Positions 17,867 to 27,418 of a stretch of 64,000 bases of DNA are shown one piece after another. Location of the stretch: assembly GCF_018207095.1 (NCBI RefSeq), contig NZ_QOCZ01000009.1, positions 1 through 64,000 of the forward strand, written 5' to 3'. A program made the translations under genes and the position numbers. Position 1 is the stretch's first letter; every line of letters begins with the position of its first letter. The notes beneath the pieces were generated by a model. That model saw nothing but the letters and a program-made list of their open reading frames with translations, was not told the origin of the DNA and did no database searches. This DNA is from Nocardiopsis sp. MG754419 (GTDB taxonomy: Bacteria; Actinomycetota; Actinomycetes; Streptosporangiales; Streptosporangiaceae).

Positions 17867-18964
17867 ATGCCCGCCGAGCTGACATTCGTCGCACCCCGCC
17901 GTGCCAAGCCGCCCCGGCACCTGGCCGACCTGACCCCACAGGAGCGCCAGGAGGTCGTCCGCGAACTGGGCGAGAAGCCGTTCCGCGCCAAGCAGATCGC
18001 CAAGCACTACTACGGTGCCCTGGAGTCGGACACCTCGAAGATGACCGACCTGCCCGAGGCCTCCCGGGAGAAGCTCGGAGAGGCGCTCCTGCCGACGCTC
18101 CTCACCCCCGTCCGGCACATCACCTGTGACAACGGGATGACCCGCAAGACCCTGTGGAAGGCCTTCGACGGGGTCATGTTCGAGTCGGTGCTCATGCGCT
18201 ACCCGGACCGCGTCACCCTGTGCATCTCCTCCCAGGCCGGCTGCGGCATGAACTGCCCGTTCTGCGCCACGGGGCAGGCGGGTCTGACCCGCAACCTGTC
18301 CACCGGCGAGATCGTCGAGCAGGTGGTCGCCAGCGCCCGGGACCTGGCGCGCGGTGAGGTCGCCGGTGGCCCCGGGCGGGTCAGCAACATCGTGTTCATG
18401 GGCATGGGCGAGCCCATGGCCAACTACAAGCGCGTGCTCCAGACCACCCGCCAGATCACCGACCCGGTCCCCGAGGGCATGGGCATCTCCCAGCGCGGCG
18501 TGACCGTCTCCACCGTCGGTCTGGTCCCGGCCATCAACAAGCTCATCGACGAGAAGATGCAGGTCCGCCTCGCGATCTCCCTGCACGCCCCCGACGACGA
18601 GCTGCGCGACGAGCTGGTGCCGATCAACACCCGCTGGAAGGTCCGGGAGGTCCTGGACGCGGCCTGGCGCTACGCCGGTACCACCGGGCGGCGCGTGTCC
18701 ATCGAGTACGCCCTCATCAAGGACATCAACGACCAGGCTTGGCGTGCCGACCTGCTCGGCAAGCTCCTCAAAGGCCACCTGGTGCACGTGAACCTCATCC
18801 CGCTCAACCCCACACCGGGGTCGAAGTGGACCGCCTCGCGTCCCGAGGACGAACGCGAGTTCGTCCGGCGTCTGCAGTCCCACGGAGTGTCCGTCACCGT
18901 CCGCGACACCCGCGGTCAGGAGATCGACGGCGCCTGCGGGCAGCTCGCCGCCGCCGAGAAGTAG
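17867..18964 (+). CDS. rlmN: 23S rRNA (adenine(2503)-C(2))-methyltransferase
   Basis: 365-residue radical SAM enzyme that methylates C2 of A2503 in 23S rRNA (and A37 of some tRNAs), cytosolic. The 4Fe-4S motif is CGMNCPFC (Cys126, Cys130, Cys133). The methyl-carrier Cys is Cys357 in [14 protein letters not shown], and the GMGEPMANY glycine-rich SAM-binding segment is also present. Length is standard for actinobacterial RlmN. Followed 6 bp later by a small membrane protein gene, likely in the same transcript. Confidence 0.97.
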   Translation: MPAELTFVAPRRAKPPRHLADLTPQERQEVVRELGEKPFRAKQIAKHYYGALESDTSKMTDLPEASREKLGEALLPTLLTPVRHITCDNGMTRKTLWKAFDGVMFESVLMRYPDRVTLCISSQAGCGMNCPFCATGQAGLTRNLSTGEIVEQVVASARDLARGEVAGGPGRVSNIVFMGMGEPMANYKRVLQTTRQITDPVPEGMGISQRGVTVSTVGLVPAINKLIDEKMQVRLAISLHAPDDELRDELVPINTRWKVREVLDAAWRYAGTTGRRVSIEYALIKDINDQAWRADLLGKLLKGHLVHVNLIPLNPTPGSKWTASRPEDEREFVRRLQSHGVSVTVRDTRGQEIDGACGQLAAAEK

Positions 18965-18970
18965 ACGCCC

Positions 18971-19444
18971 GTGGTCGAGACCCTCCTGGCCTTCGTGGTG
19001 GCCACGGCGGCCGGGCTGGTCCCGATCCTCAACATCGAGGTGTACCTGGTGGGCGCCGTCGCCCTGGTGGACGACGGCGCCCTCGTCGCGATGGCGGTGG
19101 CCGCCGCGGTGGGACAGACCCTCGGCAAGATCCCCTACTACTACGTGGGCAAGGGGACGATCTCCGCGCCCTGGCTCAGGCGCAGGGCCGCCACCCCCGG
19201 CAAGTGGTCGGCGCGGATGGCGGAATGGCGCGCGAAGGCGGAGGCCCGACCGGCCTGGGGCGCGGGCCTGCTGGCCCTGAGCTCCTTCGCGAGCGTCCCG
19301 CCGTTCATGGTGGTCTCGGTACTCGCCGGGGTGGTCCGGATGAACCTCGTCCTGTTCTGCGTGATCACCTTCGTGACCCGCGCGGCGCGCTTCCTCATCC
19401 TCGTCCTGGCGCCCGCCTGGGCCCTGTCCTACCTACCGGGCTGA
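18971..19444 (+). CDS. Small membrane protein, YqaA/DedA (VTT)-like
   Basis: 157 residues, GTG start 6 bp after rlmN. Hydrophobic segments at about 3-25, 31-50, 95-118 and 120-150, with AVGQTLGKIPYYYVGKG between the second and third, and SSFASVPPFMVVSVLAGVVRMN in the region where VTT-domain proteins carry their re-entrant loop. Resembles the shorter DedA/YqaA relatives, which have been linked to lipid or proton movement. Family membership is suggested by pattern only. Confidence 0.65.
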   Translation: MVETLLAFVVATAAGLVPILNIEVYLVGAVALVDDGALVAMAVAAAVGQTLGKIPYYYVGKGTISAPWLRRRAATPGKWSARMAEWRAKAEARPAWGAGLLALSSFASVPPFMVVSVLAGVVRMNLVLFCVITFVTRAARFLILVLAPAWALSYLPG

Positions 19445-19483
19445 GCCGCCGAACGGAAGGCCGGCGAACGAGGCCGGTGCGGA

Positions 19484-20347
19484 TCACAGCACGTGGTCGG
19501 CCAGGCGGGTGAACGCCCCGATCACCTCGGGGCCGTGCACGAGTTCGGCGTCGTTGTGGTCCGCTCCCGACAGCACGACCTCCTCGAACGGTCCCCCGCG
19601 GGCCAGGGCCACCGCGTGGCTCTGCTCCGCCGGAACGATCGCGTCGACGTCCCCGATGACCACGGTCGTGGGGGACTCCACCCGCGCCACCTGCTCGGTG
19701 ACCGGGTAGCGGTCCCAGAGCATCGAGCGCACCGGTAGGAGCGGGTAGTGGACCTCGCCCAATTCCGCCAGAGAGCTGAACGGCGAGCGCAGGAACAGTC
19801 CGGCGGGTGGACGTTCGACCGCCAGGGCGGTGGCCACGGCGGCACCCAGACTTTCTCCGAAGTAGAGCGTGCGGTCGGCGTCGAAGCCCCGTGCGGCCAG
19901 ATGGTCGGCGGCGGCGCGGGCGTCGGCGGCCAGCCCCTCCTCGGAGGGCGAACCCTCGTTGCCGCCGTAGCCGCGGTAGTCGAACAGCAGGACGGAGAAG
20001 CCCTCGGACGCCAGGGCCCGGGCCAGTGGCGCCCGGCTCTCCCGGTTGCCCGCGTTGCCGTTGGTCACCAACACGGCGGCCTCGCGGTCCTCGTCCCGAG
20101 GCGGTACGAACCAGCCGCCCAGGTCGACCCCGTCCTCCGTGGTCAGCCGGACGTCCTCGGCCCCCTCGATCACGTCGGCGGCGGTTGGTGGCGCACCTCC
20201 GAAGGGCGCGTAGATCACCGATCTCTGCATGGCCCACATCAGTCCCGCCACCACCACGAGTACGACCGCCACCGCCGCCGCGACGATCAGCGCACGTCCT
20301 CCCCGGTGACGCCGGGGCGCGGGTGTCGAAGCGTCGGTACTGCTCAC
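19484..20347 (-). CDS. Membrane-anchored alpha/beta hydrolase (ABHD13/BEM46-like)
   Basis: 287 residues. A single N-terminal anchor (about 19-40) follows a basic cytosolic tail, so the hydrolase domain should face outside. Catalytic triad candidates: Ser166 in FGESLGAA, Asp235 in GDVDAIVP and His264 in GADHND. The oxyanion region is VLVTNGNAGNR, and LLFDYRGYGGNEG is typical of BEM46/ABHD13-like serine hydrolases. Substrate unknown. Divergent from a small winged-helix regulator 77 bp away. Confidence 0.86.
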   Translation of the reverse strand: MSSTDASTPAPRRHRGGRALIVAAAVAVVLVVVAGLMWAMQRSVIYAPFGGAPPTAADVIEGAEDVRLTTEDGVDLGGWFVPPRDEDREAAVLVTNGNAGNRESRAPLARALASEGFSVLLFDYRGYGGNEGSPSEEGLAADARAAADHLAARGFDADRTLYFGESLGAAVATALAVERPPAGLFLRSPFSSLAELGEVHYPLLPVRSMLWDRYPVTEQVARVESPTTVVIGDVDAIVPAEQSHAVALARGGPFEEVVLSGADHNDAELVHGPEVIGAFTRLADHVL

Positions 20348-20424
20348 GACGGTCCTTTCGGGGGAGTACGGGGTTCCTCTCCGTCCGGGCTACCCGATTT
20401 CCGGTGCGTGGGAACGGACCGACC

Positions 20425-20751
20425 ATGGGCACGCACTTGGAGGACATCGCGGAGATCGACCGTCTGGTGCACGAACCCTCGCGGTTGGCGATCACCAGCG
20501 CGCTCCGGTCCTGCGAGAGCACGGACTTCCTGTTCCTCCAACGCGCCACCGGGCTCTCCAAGGGCAACCTCTCCAGCCACCTGTCCAAGCCGGAGCGCGG
20601 CGGGCTCGTCGTCATCACCAAGACCGCCCGAGGTCGTCCCCGCACCCTCCTCGCCCTCACTCCGGTCGGCCGCGACACCGTCGCCGAACACGGGGAGCGA
20701 CCGACCCGACTGCGCGACGCCGCACGCGACCGGACCGCCCCTGAGGAATGA
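20425..20751 (+). CDS. Winged-helix transcriptional regulator, MarR/ArsR-like
   Basis: 108 residues from ATG 20425; an in-frame GTG at 20404 is an alternative and no strong ribosome site favours either. The chain is a single winged helix: IDRLVHEPSRLAITSALRSC, FLFLQRATGLSKGNLSSHLS with the recognition helix, then GGLVVITKTARGRPRTLLALTPVG as wing. This matches the small HTH_34-type family. Divergent from the hydrolase gene, which it may control. Confidence 0.82.
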   Translation: MGTHLEDIAEIDRLVHEPSRLAITSALRSCESTDFLFLQRATGLSKGNLSSHLSKPERGGLVVITKTARGRPRTLLALTPVGRDTVAEHGERPTRLRDAARDRTAPEE

Positions 20752-20990
20752 GCCCCGGCGGCGCCGCTGCGTTCCGCGCGGCCCCGTGCGCCGTGGGGTG
20801 ACCGCGTCGGGACCACGGAGCCCGGCAGGGGAGCCGGCACCGGCCTCTCGGCCGTCCGGCGGCGACCGTGCGTTCCCGGTGTCGTCGGACCACCGCCCCG
20901 CGGGTGGGCGGAGCCGGCCCGGACGTACACTCGTGGCACGTTCGGGGTGGGCCGGCCGGGTCGCGCCCCAGGCCTCGAGGGGGAAGTTCG

Positions 20991-21803
20991 ATGGTGCAGG
21001 TCGCGGTCGCCCAGTTCGCGCCGGGGCAGGACAAGGCCGAGAACGCCCGCTCGGTGGCCGAGCTGGCCGCACGTGCCGCCGTCGCCGGCGCCGGGGTCGT
21101 CCTGCTTCCCGAGTACACGATGTTCACGGCGCCGCGCACCGATCACCGCTACGTCGAGGCGGCCGAGTCGCTGGACGGGCCCTTCCTCGCCGAGGCCGCC
21201 GACACCGCGCGCCGCGAGGGTGTGCATCTGGTGCTGGGGGTCAACGAGTCCGGGGGCGAGGGCTCCTCGCACTTCACCAACACCCTGGTGGCACTGTCCC
21301 CGCAGGGGGAACGCGTGGCCCTGTACCGCAAGATCCACCTGTACGACGCGTTCGGTGTCAAGGAGTCCGACGTGGTCGCGCCCGGCCCGATCGAGGCCCC
21401 GGAGACCTTCGTCGTCGACGACGTCGTCTTCGGTCTGCAGACCTGCTACGACCTGCGCTTCCCCGAGGTGACGCGGCGGATCGCCGACGCCGGGGCGCAC
21501 GTGGTGCTCTTGGCCGCTCAGTGGGTGCCGGGGCCGCTCAAGGAGGAGCACTGGCGCACCCTGGCGCGCGCCCGCGCCGTCGAGAACACCGTCTACGTGG
21601 CCGCATCCGGCCAGGCCGCCCCCAGCGGCGCGGGTAACAGCATGCTCATCGATCCCATGGGCACCCCGCTGGCCTCCCTGGGCGAGCAGACCTTCGAGGT
21701 CGCCGCCGCTCGGGTTTCGGCCGAACGCGTCGAGTCCGTCCGCGTCACCAATCCCGCGTTGGCGATGCGTCGATTCGCGGTGGTCCCTCGTACCGAAGCG
21801 TGA
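20991..21803 (+). CDS. Carbon-nitrogen hydrolase, nitrilase superfamily amidase
   Basis: 270 residues from ATG 20991 with GGGGAAG upstream; a longer frame to 20868 encodes residues unlike the family. The Glu-Lys-Cys triad is visible: Glu41 in LLPEYTMF, Lys114 in YRKIHLYDAFG and Cys152 in LQTCYDLRFPE. HLYDAFG and TCYDLRFPE are typical of the Nit1/Nit2 branch, which includes omega-amidases and deaminated-glutathione amidase. Cytosolic. Monocistronic by position. Confidence 0.88.
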   Translation: MVQVAVAQFAPGQDKAENARSVAELAARAAVAGAGVVLLPEYTMFTAPRTDHRYVEAAESLDGPFLAEAADTARREGVHLVLGVNESGGEGSSHFTNTLVALSPQGERVALYRKIHLYDAFGVKESDVVAPGPIEAPETFVVDDVVFGLQTCYDLRFPEVTRRIADAGAHVVLLAAQWVPGPLKEEHWRTLARARAVENTVYVAASGQAAPSGAGNSMLIDPMGTPLASLGEQTFEVAAARVSAERVESVRVTNPALAMRRFAVVPRTEA

Positions 21804-22025
21804 AGGCCCTGATCGGCTTCGTGTGCACATATCGGTCACAGTGCATGAATGGCCACTTCTCGCCCCGGGTCTTCCCAGGGTTCGTTACTTAGGGTTATGA
21901 TTTACCTTCACGGAGTGATTTAGATCGGTCCGGGCCCTTCCAGGCGCCGAGGGCTTCTGATTCAATTAAGAGCCGGTAACTATCGGCCCGCCAGACTGTC
22001 CTAAACCACGGGGGGAGCAAGGACA

Positions 22026-22286
22026 TTGCGCGGAACGAGCACGATGTGCGAACCAGACATGCCGACCGACGCCGTATTCGAGCCTTACGTCTATGACCCG
22101 AGCCTGCTGAGCCGGGCGCAGTGCATGGGGGATGCCTGCGCCGTCTGCCACACCAAGTGGCCCCGGCCTCGCCGGGTGCTCGGGGAACTGCCGGACGGGG
22201 CCCATGTGTACGGGTGTGACGAGTGCGCGGGGATCATCGGCCTCCAGCCGGTGACCGCGGGCGAGCCGCTGATGGCGGCGCGCTGA
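22026..22286 (+). CDS. Small Cys-rich protein, possible zinc-binding, unknown function
   Basis: 86 residues if the TTG at 22026 is used; ATG codons at 22044 and 22059 are alternatives. A GGGGGAGCAAGGA stretch lies just before the TTG. The core has CMGDACAVCHTKWPRPRR and later YGCDECAGIIG, giving Cys pairs that could bind a metal. No known domain was recognised. It stands alone, 220 bp after the amidase, with the less GC-rich interval 21870-21990 as likely promoter. Confidence 0.65.
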   Translation: MRGTSTMCEPDMPTDAVFEPYVYDPSLLSRAQCMGDACAVCHTKWPRPRRVLGELPDGAHVYGCDECAGIIGLQPVTAGEPLMAAR

Positions 22287-22322
22287 TCGGCATCCCGCCC
22301 TTCAGGGGCGGAAGTGACGGTC

Positions 22323-22361
22323 GCGCTCCGGGTCCAGGGGGAGAAGTCGGACCCGGAGCGC
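22323..22361 (+). terminator. Terminator after the Cys-rich protein gene
   Basis: Perfect 13-bp stem GCGCTCCGGGTCC (22323-22335) with its complement (22349-22361), 13-base loop, starting 37 bp after the stop codon. It could also act on minus-strand transcripts leaving mmsA. Confidence 0.7.
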
Positions 22362-22543
22362 TTCCGTCGACGCGCCCGCTTCCATGGGGAGGAGGGGAAT
22401 TGAGCGCGTCTTCTCAGGATGGCTCGCATGGCTGCGTGGCCGATGGCCACGCCCCGTGAAGGGCGCCACCGTCAACGATACTCCGTGTCGCGCGTCACCG
22501 ACGGTCAGTGAGAGACATCCATGCGGTATTTCGCCGAAGTTCC

Positions 22544-24052
22544 TCAGCCATTGGTGGGGAATCCCAGGTCCACGCCGCCTTCGGGCCGACGGCCCGGGTC
22601 GGCCCAGCGGGCGGTGACCGCCTTCGTCCGTGTGTAGAAGTGGACACCCTCCGTGCCGTGGACGTGCGAGTCTCCGAAGAGCGACTGCTTCCAGCCGCCG
22701 AACGAGTAGTACGCCATGGGCACCGGGATGGGCACGTTGATGCCCACCATGCCGACCTCGATCTCGTTCTGGAAGCGGCGGGCGGCGCCCCCGTCGTTGG
22801 TGAAGATCGCGGTCCCGTTCCCGTACGGGTTGTCGTTGATGAGCTTGACGGCCTCGTCGTAGTCGCCCACGCGCACCACGCTCAGCACCGGACCGAAGAT
22901 CTCCTCCCGGTAGCAGGACATCTGCGGTCCCACGTGGTCCAGCACGGACGGACCCAACCAGAACCCGTCCGCCTCCCCGCCCGACACCGGGTGCACCCGG
23001 CCGTCGACGGCCAGGGTCGCCCCCTCGCGCACACCCGACTCCAGGTACGAGGCCACCTTGTCCCGGTGCTCCCGGGTCACCAGTGGCCCCATCTCGCTGC
23101 GGTCGTCGTCCCCGGGGCCCACACGCAGCCGGGCCACCCGCTCCTTGATCCGGTCCAGCAGGTCGTCGGCGACCGAGTCCACGACCGCGATCGCGGAGAT
23201 GGCCATGCACCGTTCGCCCGCCGAACCGAACCCGGCCGAGACCGCCGAGTCCGCCGCGAGGTCGAGGTCGGCGTCGGGCAGCACCACCATGTGGTTCTTC
23301 GCGCCACCGAGCGCCTGCACACGCTTGCCGTGTTCGGCGGCGGTCCGGTAGATGTACCGCGCGATCGGGGTGGAGCCCACGAAACTGACCGCGGCCACGT
23401 CCGGGTGCTCCAAGAGCGCGTCCACCGCGACCTTGTCGCCGTGCACCACGTTGAACACACCGTCGGGCAGCCCCGCCTCCTTCCACAGCCGGGCCAGGAG
23501 GTCGCCCGCCGAGGGGTCCTTCTCGCTGGGCTTGAGCACGAAGGTGTTCCCGCAGGCGATCGCCACCGGGAACATCCACATCGGCACCATCGCGGGGAAG
23601 TTGAACGGGGTGATGCCCCCGACCACGCCGAGCGGCTGCAGGATCGAGTAGGAGTCCACGCCGGTGGACACGTTCTCGGAGTAGCCGCCCTTGAGCAGGT
23701 GGGGGATACCGCAGGCGAAGTCCACGACCTCCAGGCCGCGCGCCACCTCGCCCTGGGCGTCGGAGAACACCTTGCCGTGCTCGGAGCTCACCAGGGCGGC
23801 CAGTTCGTCGGAGTGGGCGCTCAGCAGCTCACGGAAACGGAACAGGATCTGGACCCGCCTGGAGAGCGAGGTGTCCCGCCAGCCGGGGAACGCGGCCTTG
23901 GCGACCGCCACGGCCGCGTCGACCTCCTCGGGGCCGGCGAAGTCCACCGTGCCGGTGATCCGACCGGACGACGGGTCGTAGATGTCCCCGCTCCGTCGCG
24001 CGGGCCCCTCGTGGGCGCCGCCGCCGATCCAGTGGGTGACGTGCTTGCTCAT
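22544..24052 (-). CDS. mmsA: CoA-acylating (methyl)malonate-semialdehyde dehydrogenase
   Basis: 502 residues of the aldehyde dehydrogenase superfamily. Catalytic Cys282 sits in GSAGERCMAIS. ITPFNFPAMVPMWMFPVAIACGNTFVLKPSEKDP is the diagnostic stretch of methylmalonate-semialdehyde dehydrogenases, which lack the general-base Glu and use CoA as acyl acceptor. It converts malonate or methylmalonate semialdehyde to acetyl- or propionyl-CoA with NAD+, in beta-alanine, valine or inositol degradation. The upstream aminotransferase in the same transcript suggests the beta-alanine/omega-amino acid route. Confidence 0.93.
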   Translation of the reverse strand: MSKHVTHWIGGGAHEGPARRSGDIYDPSSGRITGTVDFAGPEEVDAAVAVAKAAFPGWRDTSLSRRVQILFRFRELLSAHSDELAALVSSEHGKVFSDAQGEVARGLEVVDFACGIPHLLKGGYSENVSTGVDSYSILQPLGVVGGITPFNFPAMVPMWMFPVAIACGNTFVLKPSEKDPSAGDLLARLWKEAGLPDGVFNVVHGDKVAVDALLEHPDVAAVSFVGSTPIARYIYRTAAEHGKRVQALGGAKNHMVVLPDADLDLAADSAVSAGFGSAGERCMAISAIAVVDSVADDLLDRIKERVARLRVGPGDDDRSEMGPLVTREHRDKVASYLESGVREGATLAVDGRVHPVSGGEADGFWLGPSVLDHVGPQMSCYREEIFGPVLSVVRVGDYDEAVKLINDNPYGNGTAIFTNDGGAARRFQNEIEVGMVGINVPIPVPMAYYSFGGWKQSLFGDSHVHGTEGVHFYTRTKAVTARWADPGRRPEGGVDLGFPTNG

Positions 24053-24188
24053 ACTGCCTCTTCCTGGTGCGGGGAGCTGTTCTCGGGCGTCGGATCGGCG
24101 CGGGCGGCCCGCGGCCGTGCGGACGCGAAGGACGTCGTGCGCACCCGGGGGAGGACGGTGTCGCGCCGCCCCTCCACCCGGGGTCGGC

Positions 24189-25475
24189 TCACGCCTGGTC
24201 GGCGACGGACCGGACGGCGTCCAGCAGGATGTCGCGTCCCTCGGCCGCCTCCTCCGTGGACAGGGTCAGGGGCGGGGCCATCCGCAGGACGTTGCCGTGC
24301 ACGCCGCCCTTGCCCACCAGCAGTCCGCGCTCGCGGGTGGCCTCCAGGACCCGGCCCGCCAGCGGGGAGGAGGGCGCGCCGGTGGCCGGGTCGACCATCT
24401 CGATCGCGAACATCAGCCCCTTGCCGCGCACGTCCTTCACACAGTCGAACTCGCGCAGGGCCCGCAGCCCGTCGATGATGGTGTCACCCTGCCGCAGCGC
24501 GTTGCCCTGAAGGTCGTGTTCGAGCACGTAGTCGAGGGTGGCGCCGGCCGCGGCCATGGACACGGGGTTGCCGCCGAAGGTGGCCACGCCCAGTGCCTTC
24601 AGGCCGTCCATGAGGTCGCCGCGGGCGACCACGCCGCCCACCGCGAACCCGTTGCCCAGGCCCTTGGCGAAGGTCATGGCGTCGGGGGTCACCCCGTGGT
24701 TGCCGATCCCGAAGAAGCTCGTACCGGTGCGGCCCCACCCGGTCTGCACCTCGTCGGAGACGAGCAGGATGCCGTGCTCGTCCAGGACCTCCTTGTACGC
24801 GGCGTACAGGCCGTCCGGCGGCATCGCGAACCCGCCCACGCCCTGCACGGGCTCGGCGATCAGGCACGCCACGTTGGGCGCGGTGGTGTCGAGGACCTCG
24901 CGCAGGTCGGCCACGCACACGTCGATGTACTCCTGCTCCGACAGATGCCGGAAGGCGGGGGAGGAGTGGTCGGTGCCGTGCAGGTAGTGCACGTTGAGCG
25001 GGGACAGGGAGGAGTTCTTCCAGGCCTTGTTGCCGGTGACCGCCACGGTGCCGAAGGAACGACCGTGGTAGCTGCCGCGCAGGGCCAGCACCTCGTCGCT
25101 GCCCCGGGCGTGGGTGGCCAGCAGCAGGGCGGTCTCGTTGGCCTCGGTGCCGGAGTTGGTGAAGAACACCTTGGCGTCGGGGATGCCCGACAGGCGGGCG
25201 ATCTTCTCGGCCAGCTCCACCTGGGAGCGGATGAGGTACAGGGTGGAGGTGTGCACGACCCCCCGGGCGATCTGCCGCTCGACGGCCTCGCGGACCTCGG
25301 CCACGTCGTAGCCGAGCATGTTGGTGACGATGCCGGTGAAGAAGTCGAGGTAGGTCCGGCCTTCGGCGTCCGTGACACGGGCGCCCTTACCGCCGACGAT
25401 CTCCAACGGGGACTCGTAGTACAGGGGCAGCCAGGAGGGCATGACCGCCCGGTGGCGCGCAAGAAGTTCCGACAT
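24189..25475 (-). CDS. Class III (omega-amino acid) aminotransferase
   Basis: 428 residues from ATG 25475 (preceded by GAGGGC); the frame extends to 25520 without need. PLP-dependent fold type I: FFTNSGTEANETALLLA, the SYHGRSFGTVAVTGNK segment, the PLP Asp in LLVSDEVQTGWGRTG, the Schiff-base Lys in MTFAKGLGNGFAVGG, and TFGGNPVSMAA. Relatives transfer amino groups from beta-alanine, GABA or 2-aminoisobutyrate to pyruvate or glyoxylate (AGXT2-like). The product semialdehyde would feed the mmsA enzyme encoded 136 bp downstream. Divergent PucR regulator shares the promoter region. Confidence 0.9.
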   Translation of the reverse strand: MSELLARHRAVMPSWLPLYYESPLEIVGGKGARVTDAEGRTYLDFFTGIVTNMLGYDVAEVREAVERQIARGVVHTSTLYLIRSQVELAEKIARLSGIPDAKVFFTNSGTEANETALLLATHARGSDEVLALRGSYHGRSFGTVAVTGNKAWKNSSLSPLNVHYLHGTDHSSPAFRHLSEQEYIDVCVADLREVLDTTAPNVACLIAEPVQGVGGFAMPPDGLYAAYKEVLDEHGILLVSDEVQTGWGRTGTSFFGIGNHGVTPDAMTFAKGLGNGFAVGGVVARGDLMDGLKALGVATFGGNPVSMAAAGATLDYVLEHDLQGNALRQGDTIIDGLRALREFDCVKDVRGKGLMFAIEMVDPATGAPSSPLAGRVLEATRERGLLVGKGGVHGNVLRMAPPLTLSTEEAAEGRDILLDAVRSVADQA

Positions 25476-25541
25476 GCCCTCAGTCTCCCCAGGGGCCGAA
25501 CACTTGGCCAGGATCAGCATGGTGACAACATGATGGGTGGC

Positions 25542-25556
25542 TTTACATGATGTAAA
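25542..25556. promoter_or_regulatory. Perfect palindrome, candidate PucR operator
   Basis: TTTACAT-G-ATGTAAA, a perfect 7-1-7 dyad and one of few AT-rich elements in the 183-bp divergent region between the aminotransferase-mmsA operon and the PucR gene. Position suits control of both promoters. Binding by the adjacent PucR protein is inferred. Confidence 0.6.
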
Positions 25557-25658
25557 TCCGCCCCCGTGGCGTGGAACCCGTGCTCACGCGACCGGTGCGC
25601 GGTTCACCCTGTCAAGGGAAACCCGCCTGAACGTGACAGAACGTCCTAGACTGACGGC

Positions 25659-27263
25659 GTGCTTCCCACCCTCGCCGAGGTCCTGCGTCTTCCCGCCCTG
25701 CAACGCGCCCGTCCCCGTGTGGTCGCCGGCTCCGCGTACCTGGACGTGGCCGTGCGCTGGGTGCACATCGCCGAGGTGACCGACCTCGCCCATCTCTTGC
25801 GCGGGGGCGAACTCGTGCTCAGCACCGGCATCGCCATGCCGGACGACCCCGACGCCCTGCGCCGCTACATCGAGGACATCGCCGACGCCGGGGTGAGCGG
25901 TATCGCCGTCGAACTCGGCCGCAAGTACCACGCCGAGCTCCCCCGGGCCTTCCTCGACGCCGCCGAGGACGCCCGCGTCCCCGTGATCCTCCTCGACCGG
26001 GAGGCGCGGTTCGTCGAGATCACCGAGGCCGTGCACATCCGTGTGGTCAACGAACAGCTGGAGGAGCTGCGCGAGTCCGAGAAACTCCACTCGGTCTTCA
26101 CCCAGCTGTCCGTCGAGGGGGCCGACGCCACGCAGATCCTGCGCGAGGTGGCGCAGCTGTCCGGATGCCCCGTCGTCCTGGAGAACCTCACCCACCAGGT
26201 CCTGGCCTGCGACCTCAACGGCGAGGACCCCGGGACCCTGCTCACCTCCTGGGAGAGCCGGTCGCGGTCGGTCCGCTCCGGGACCCGTACCGTGCACGCC
26301 CCGACCACGGGCTGGCTGGTCACCACCGTCGGCGCCCGAGGGCAGGACTGGGGGCGTCTCATCCTCATCGTCGGTGCCACCCCCACCGCCCGCCAGACCA
26401 TGCTCATCGAACGCGCCGCCATCACCCTGGCCCTGGGCCGGTTGCTGGAACGCCACCAGGAGAGCCTGGAGCGGCAGACGCACCGAACGATCATCACGGG
26501 CATCATCGACCGCTCCTACTCCGATCCCGAGGAGGCGCTGGTGCGCGCACGGGCGGTGGGCGTACCGCTCAACGGGCGCGAGCTGGTGGGGTTGGTGTTG
26601 CGCCTGCGCGAGAACGGGACCGGTCTGGCGGCCCAGGCACGTCTGTCCGACACCGCCGAGGGCGCGGCCCGGGCCTGCCGTGAACTGCGGTTGCCCGCCC
26701 TGGTGGGTTCGCTGGACGACCTCCGGGTCGGGGTCCTGCTGGCCCTGCCCGCCCGCCAGAGATTGGACGCCACCCTGCAACTGCTGGCCGACCGGGTGCG
26801 TTCCAAGCTGGGCGACGCCGCGGTGCTGGCGGTGGGTTCGGCGGCCGACGACATCCGCGACGTGCGCCGTTCCTTCCTGGAGGCCCGTCAGGTCGGTGAC
26901 GTGGCCATCAAGCAGAGCGACCGGCGCTCCTTCTACCGGCTGCCCGACCTGCACCTGCGCGGACTGCTGCACCTGTTCCGGGACGACGAGCGGTTGCAGA
27001 CCTACGTGGAGCGCGAACTGGGGCCGTTGCTCGACCACGACGCCCGCCACGGCGGCGACCTCGCCGACATGCTCCGCCACTACCTGGGGGCCGGGCGCAA
27101 CAAGGCGCTGGCGGCGAGCCGGGCGCACCTGTCCCGACCGGCGTTCTACGAGCGGTTGCGTCGCATCTCGTCGGTGCTGGACGTCGACCTGGAGTCGGTG
27201 GAGACGTGTCTGTCGCTCCACGTGGCACTGCTGTCCCTGGACTCGGTCCGGGACCAGCACTGA
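25659..27263 (+). CDS. PucR-family transcriptional regulator
   Basis: 534 residues from GTG 25659. The N-terminal PucR domain (about 5-125) shows VRWVHIAEVTDLAHLLRGGELVLSTG. A GGDEF-like/CdaR middle domain (about 280-420) follows, and the C-terminal helix-turn-helix (about 475-530) is LADMLRHYLGAGRNKALAAS followed by YERLRRISSVLDVDLES. PucR proteins respond to purine or amino-nitrogen catabolites and often activate a divergent operon. Here the divergent operon is the omega-aminotransferase-mmsA pair, with the 25542-25556 palindrome between them. Confidence 0.9.
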   Translation: MLPTLAEVLRLPALQRARPRVVAGSAYLDVAVRWVHIAEVTDLAHLLRGGELVLSTGIAMPDDPDALRRYIEDIADAGVSGIAVELGRKYHAELPRAFLDAAEDARVPVILLDREARFVEITEAVHIRVVNEQLEELRESEKLHSVFTQLSVEGADATQILREVAQLSGCPVVLENLTHQVLACDLNGEDPGTLLTSWESRSRSVRSGTRTVHAPTTGWLVTTVGARGQDWGRLILIVGATPTARQTMLIERAAITLALGRLLERHQESLERQTHRTIITGIIDRSYSDPEEALVRARAVGVPLNGRELVGLVLRLRENGTGLAAQARLSDTAEGAARACRELRLPALVGSLDDLRVGVLLALPARQRLDATLQLLADRVRSKLGDAAVLAVGSAADDIRDVRRSFLEARQVGDVAIKQSDRRSFYRLPDLHLRGLLHLFRDDERLQTYVERELGPLLDHDARHGGDLADMLRHYLGAGRNKALAASRAHLSRPAFYERLRRISSVLDVDLESVETCLSLHVALLSLDSVRDQH

Positions 27264-27418
27264 CCGGTATCGGGGTGCCGGTCCCTCCCTCCGTTGGAGC
27301 GGTGCAGTACCTTGGAATCCGTTGTCTCGGCCCGTGTGAAGAATGATTTTCCACGGTCGAAACGTCGAAAAACTGTGGTAACCGTATCCAGATCCATCGG
27401 TAACACTCGGAGGGCCCT

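Noticed and set aside
22508-24478. 656-residue plus-strand frame over mmsA
   Set aside because: Runs antisense to a clear aldehyde dehydrogenase with its catalytic Cys motif; no domain and no start signal.
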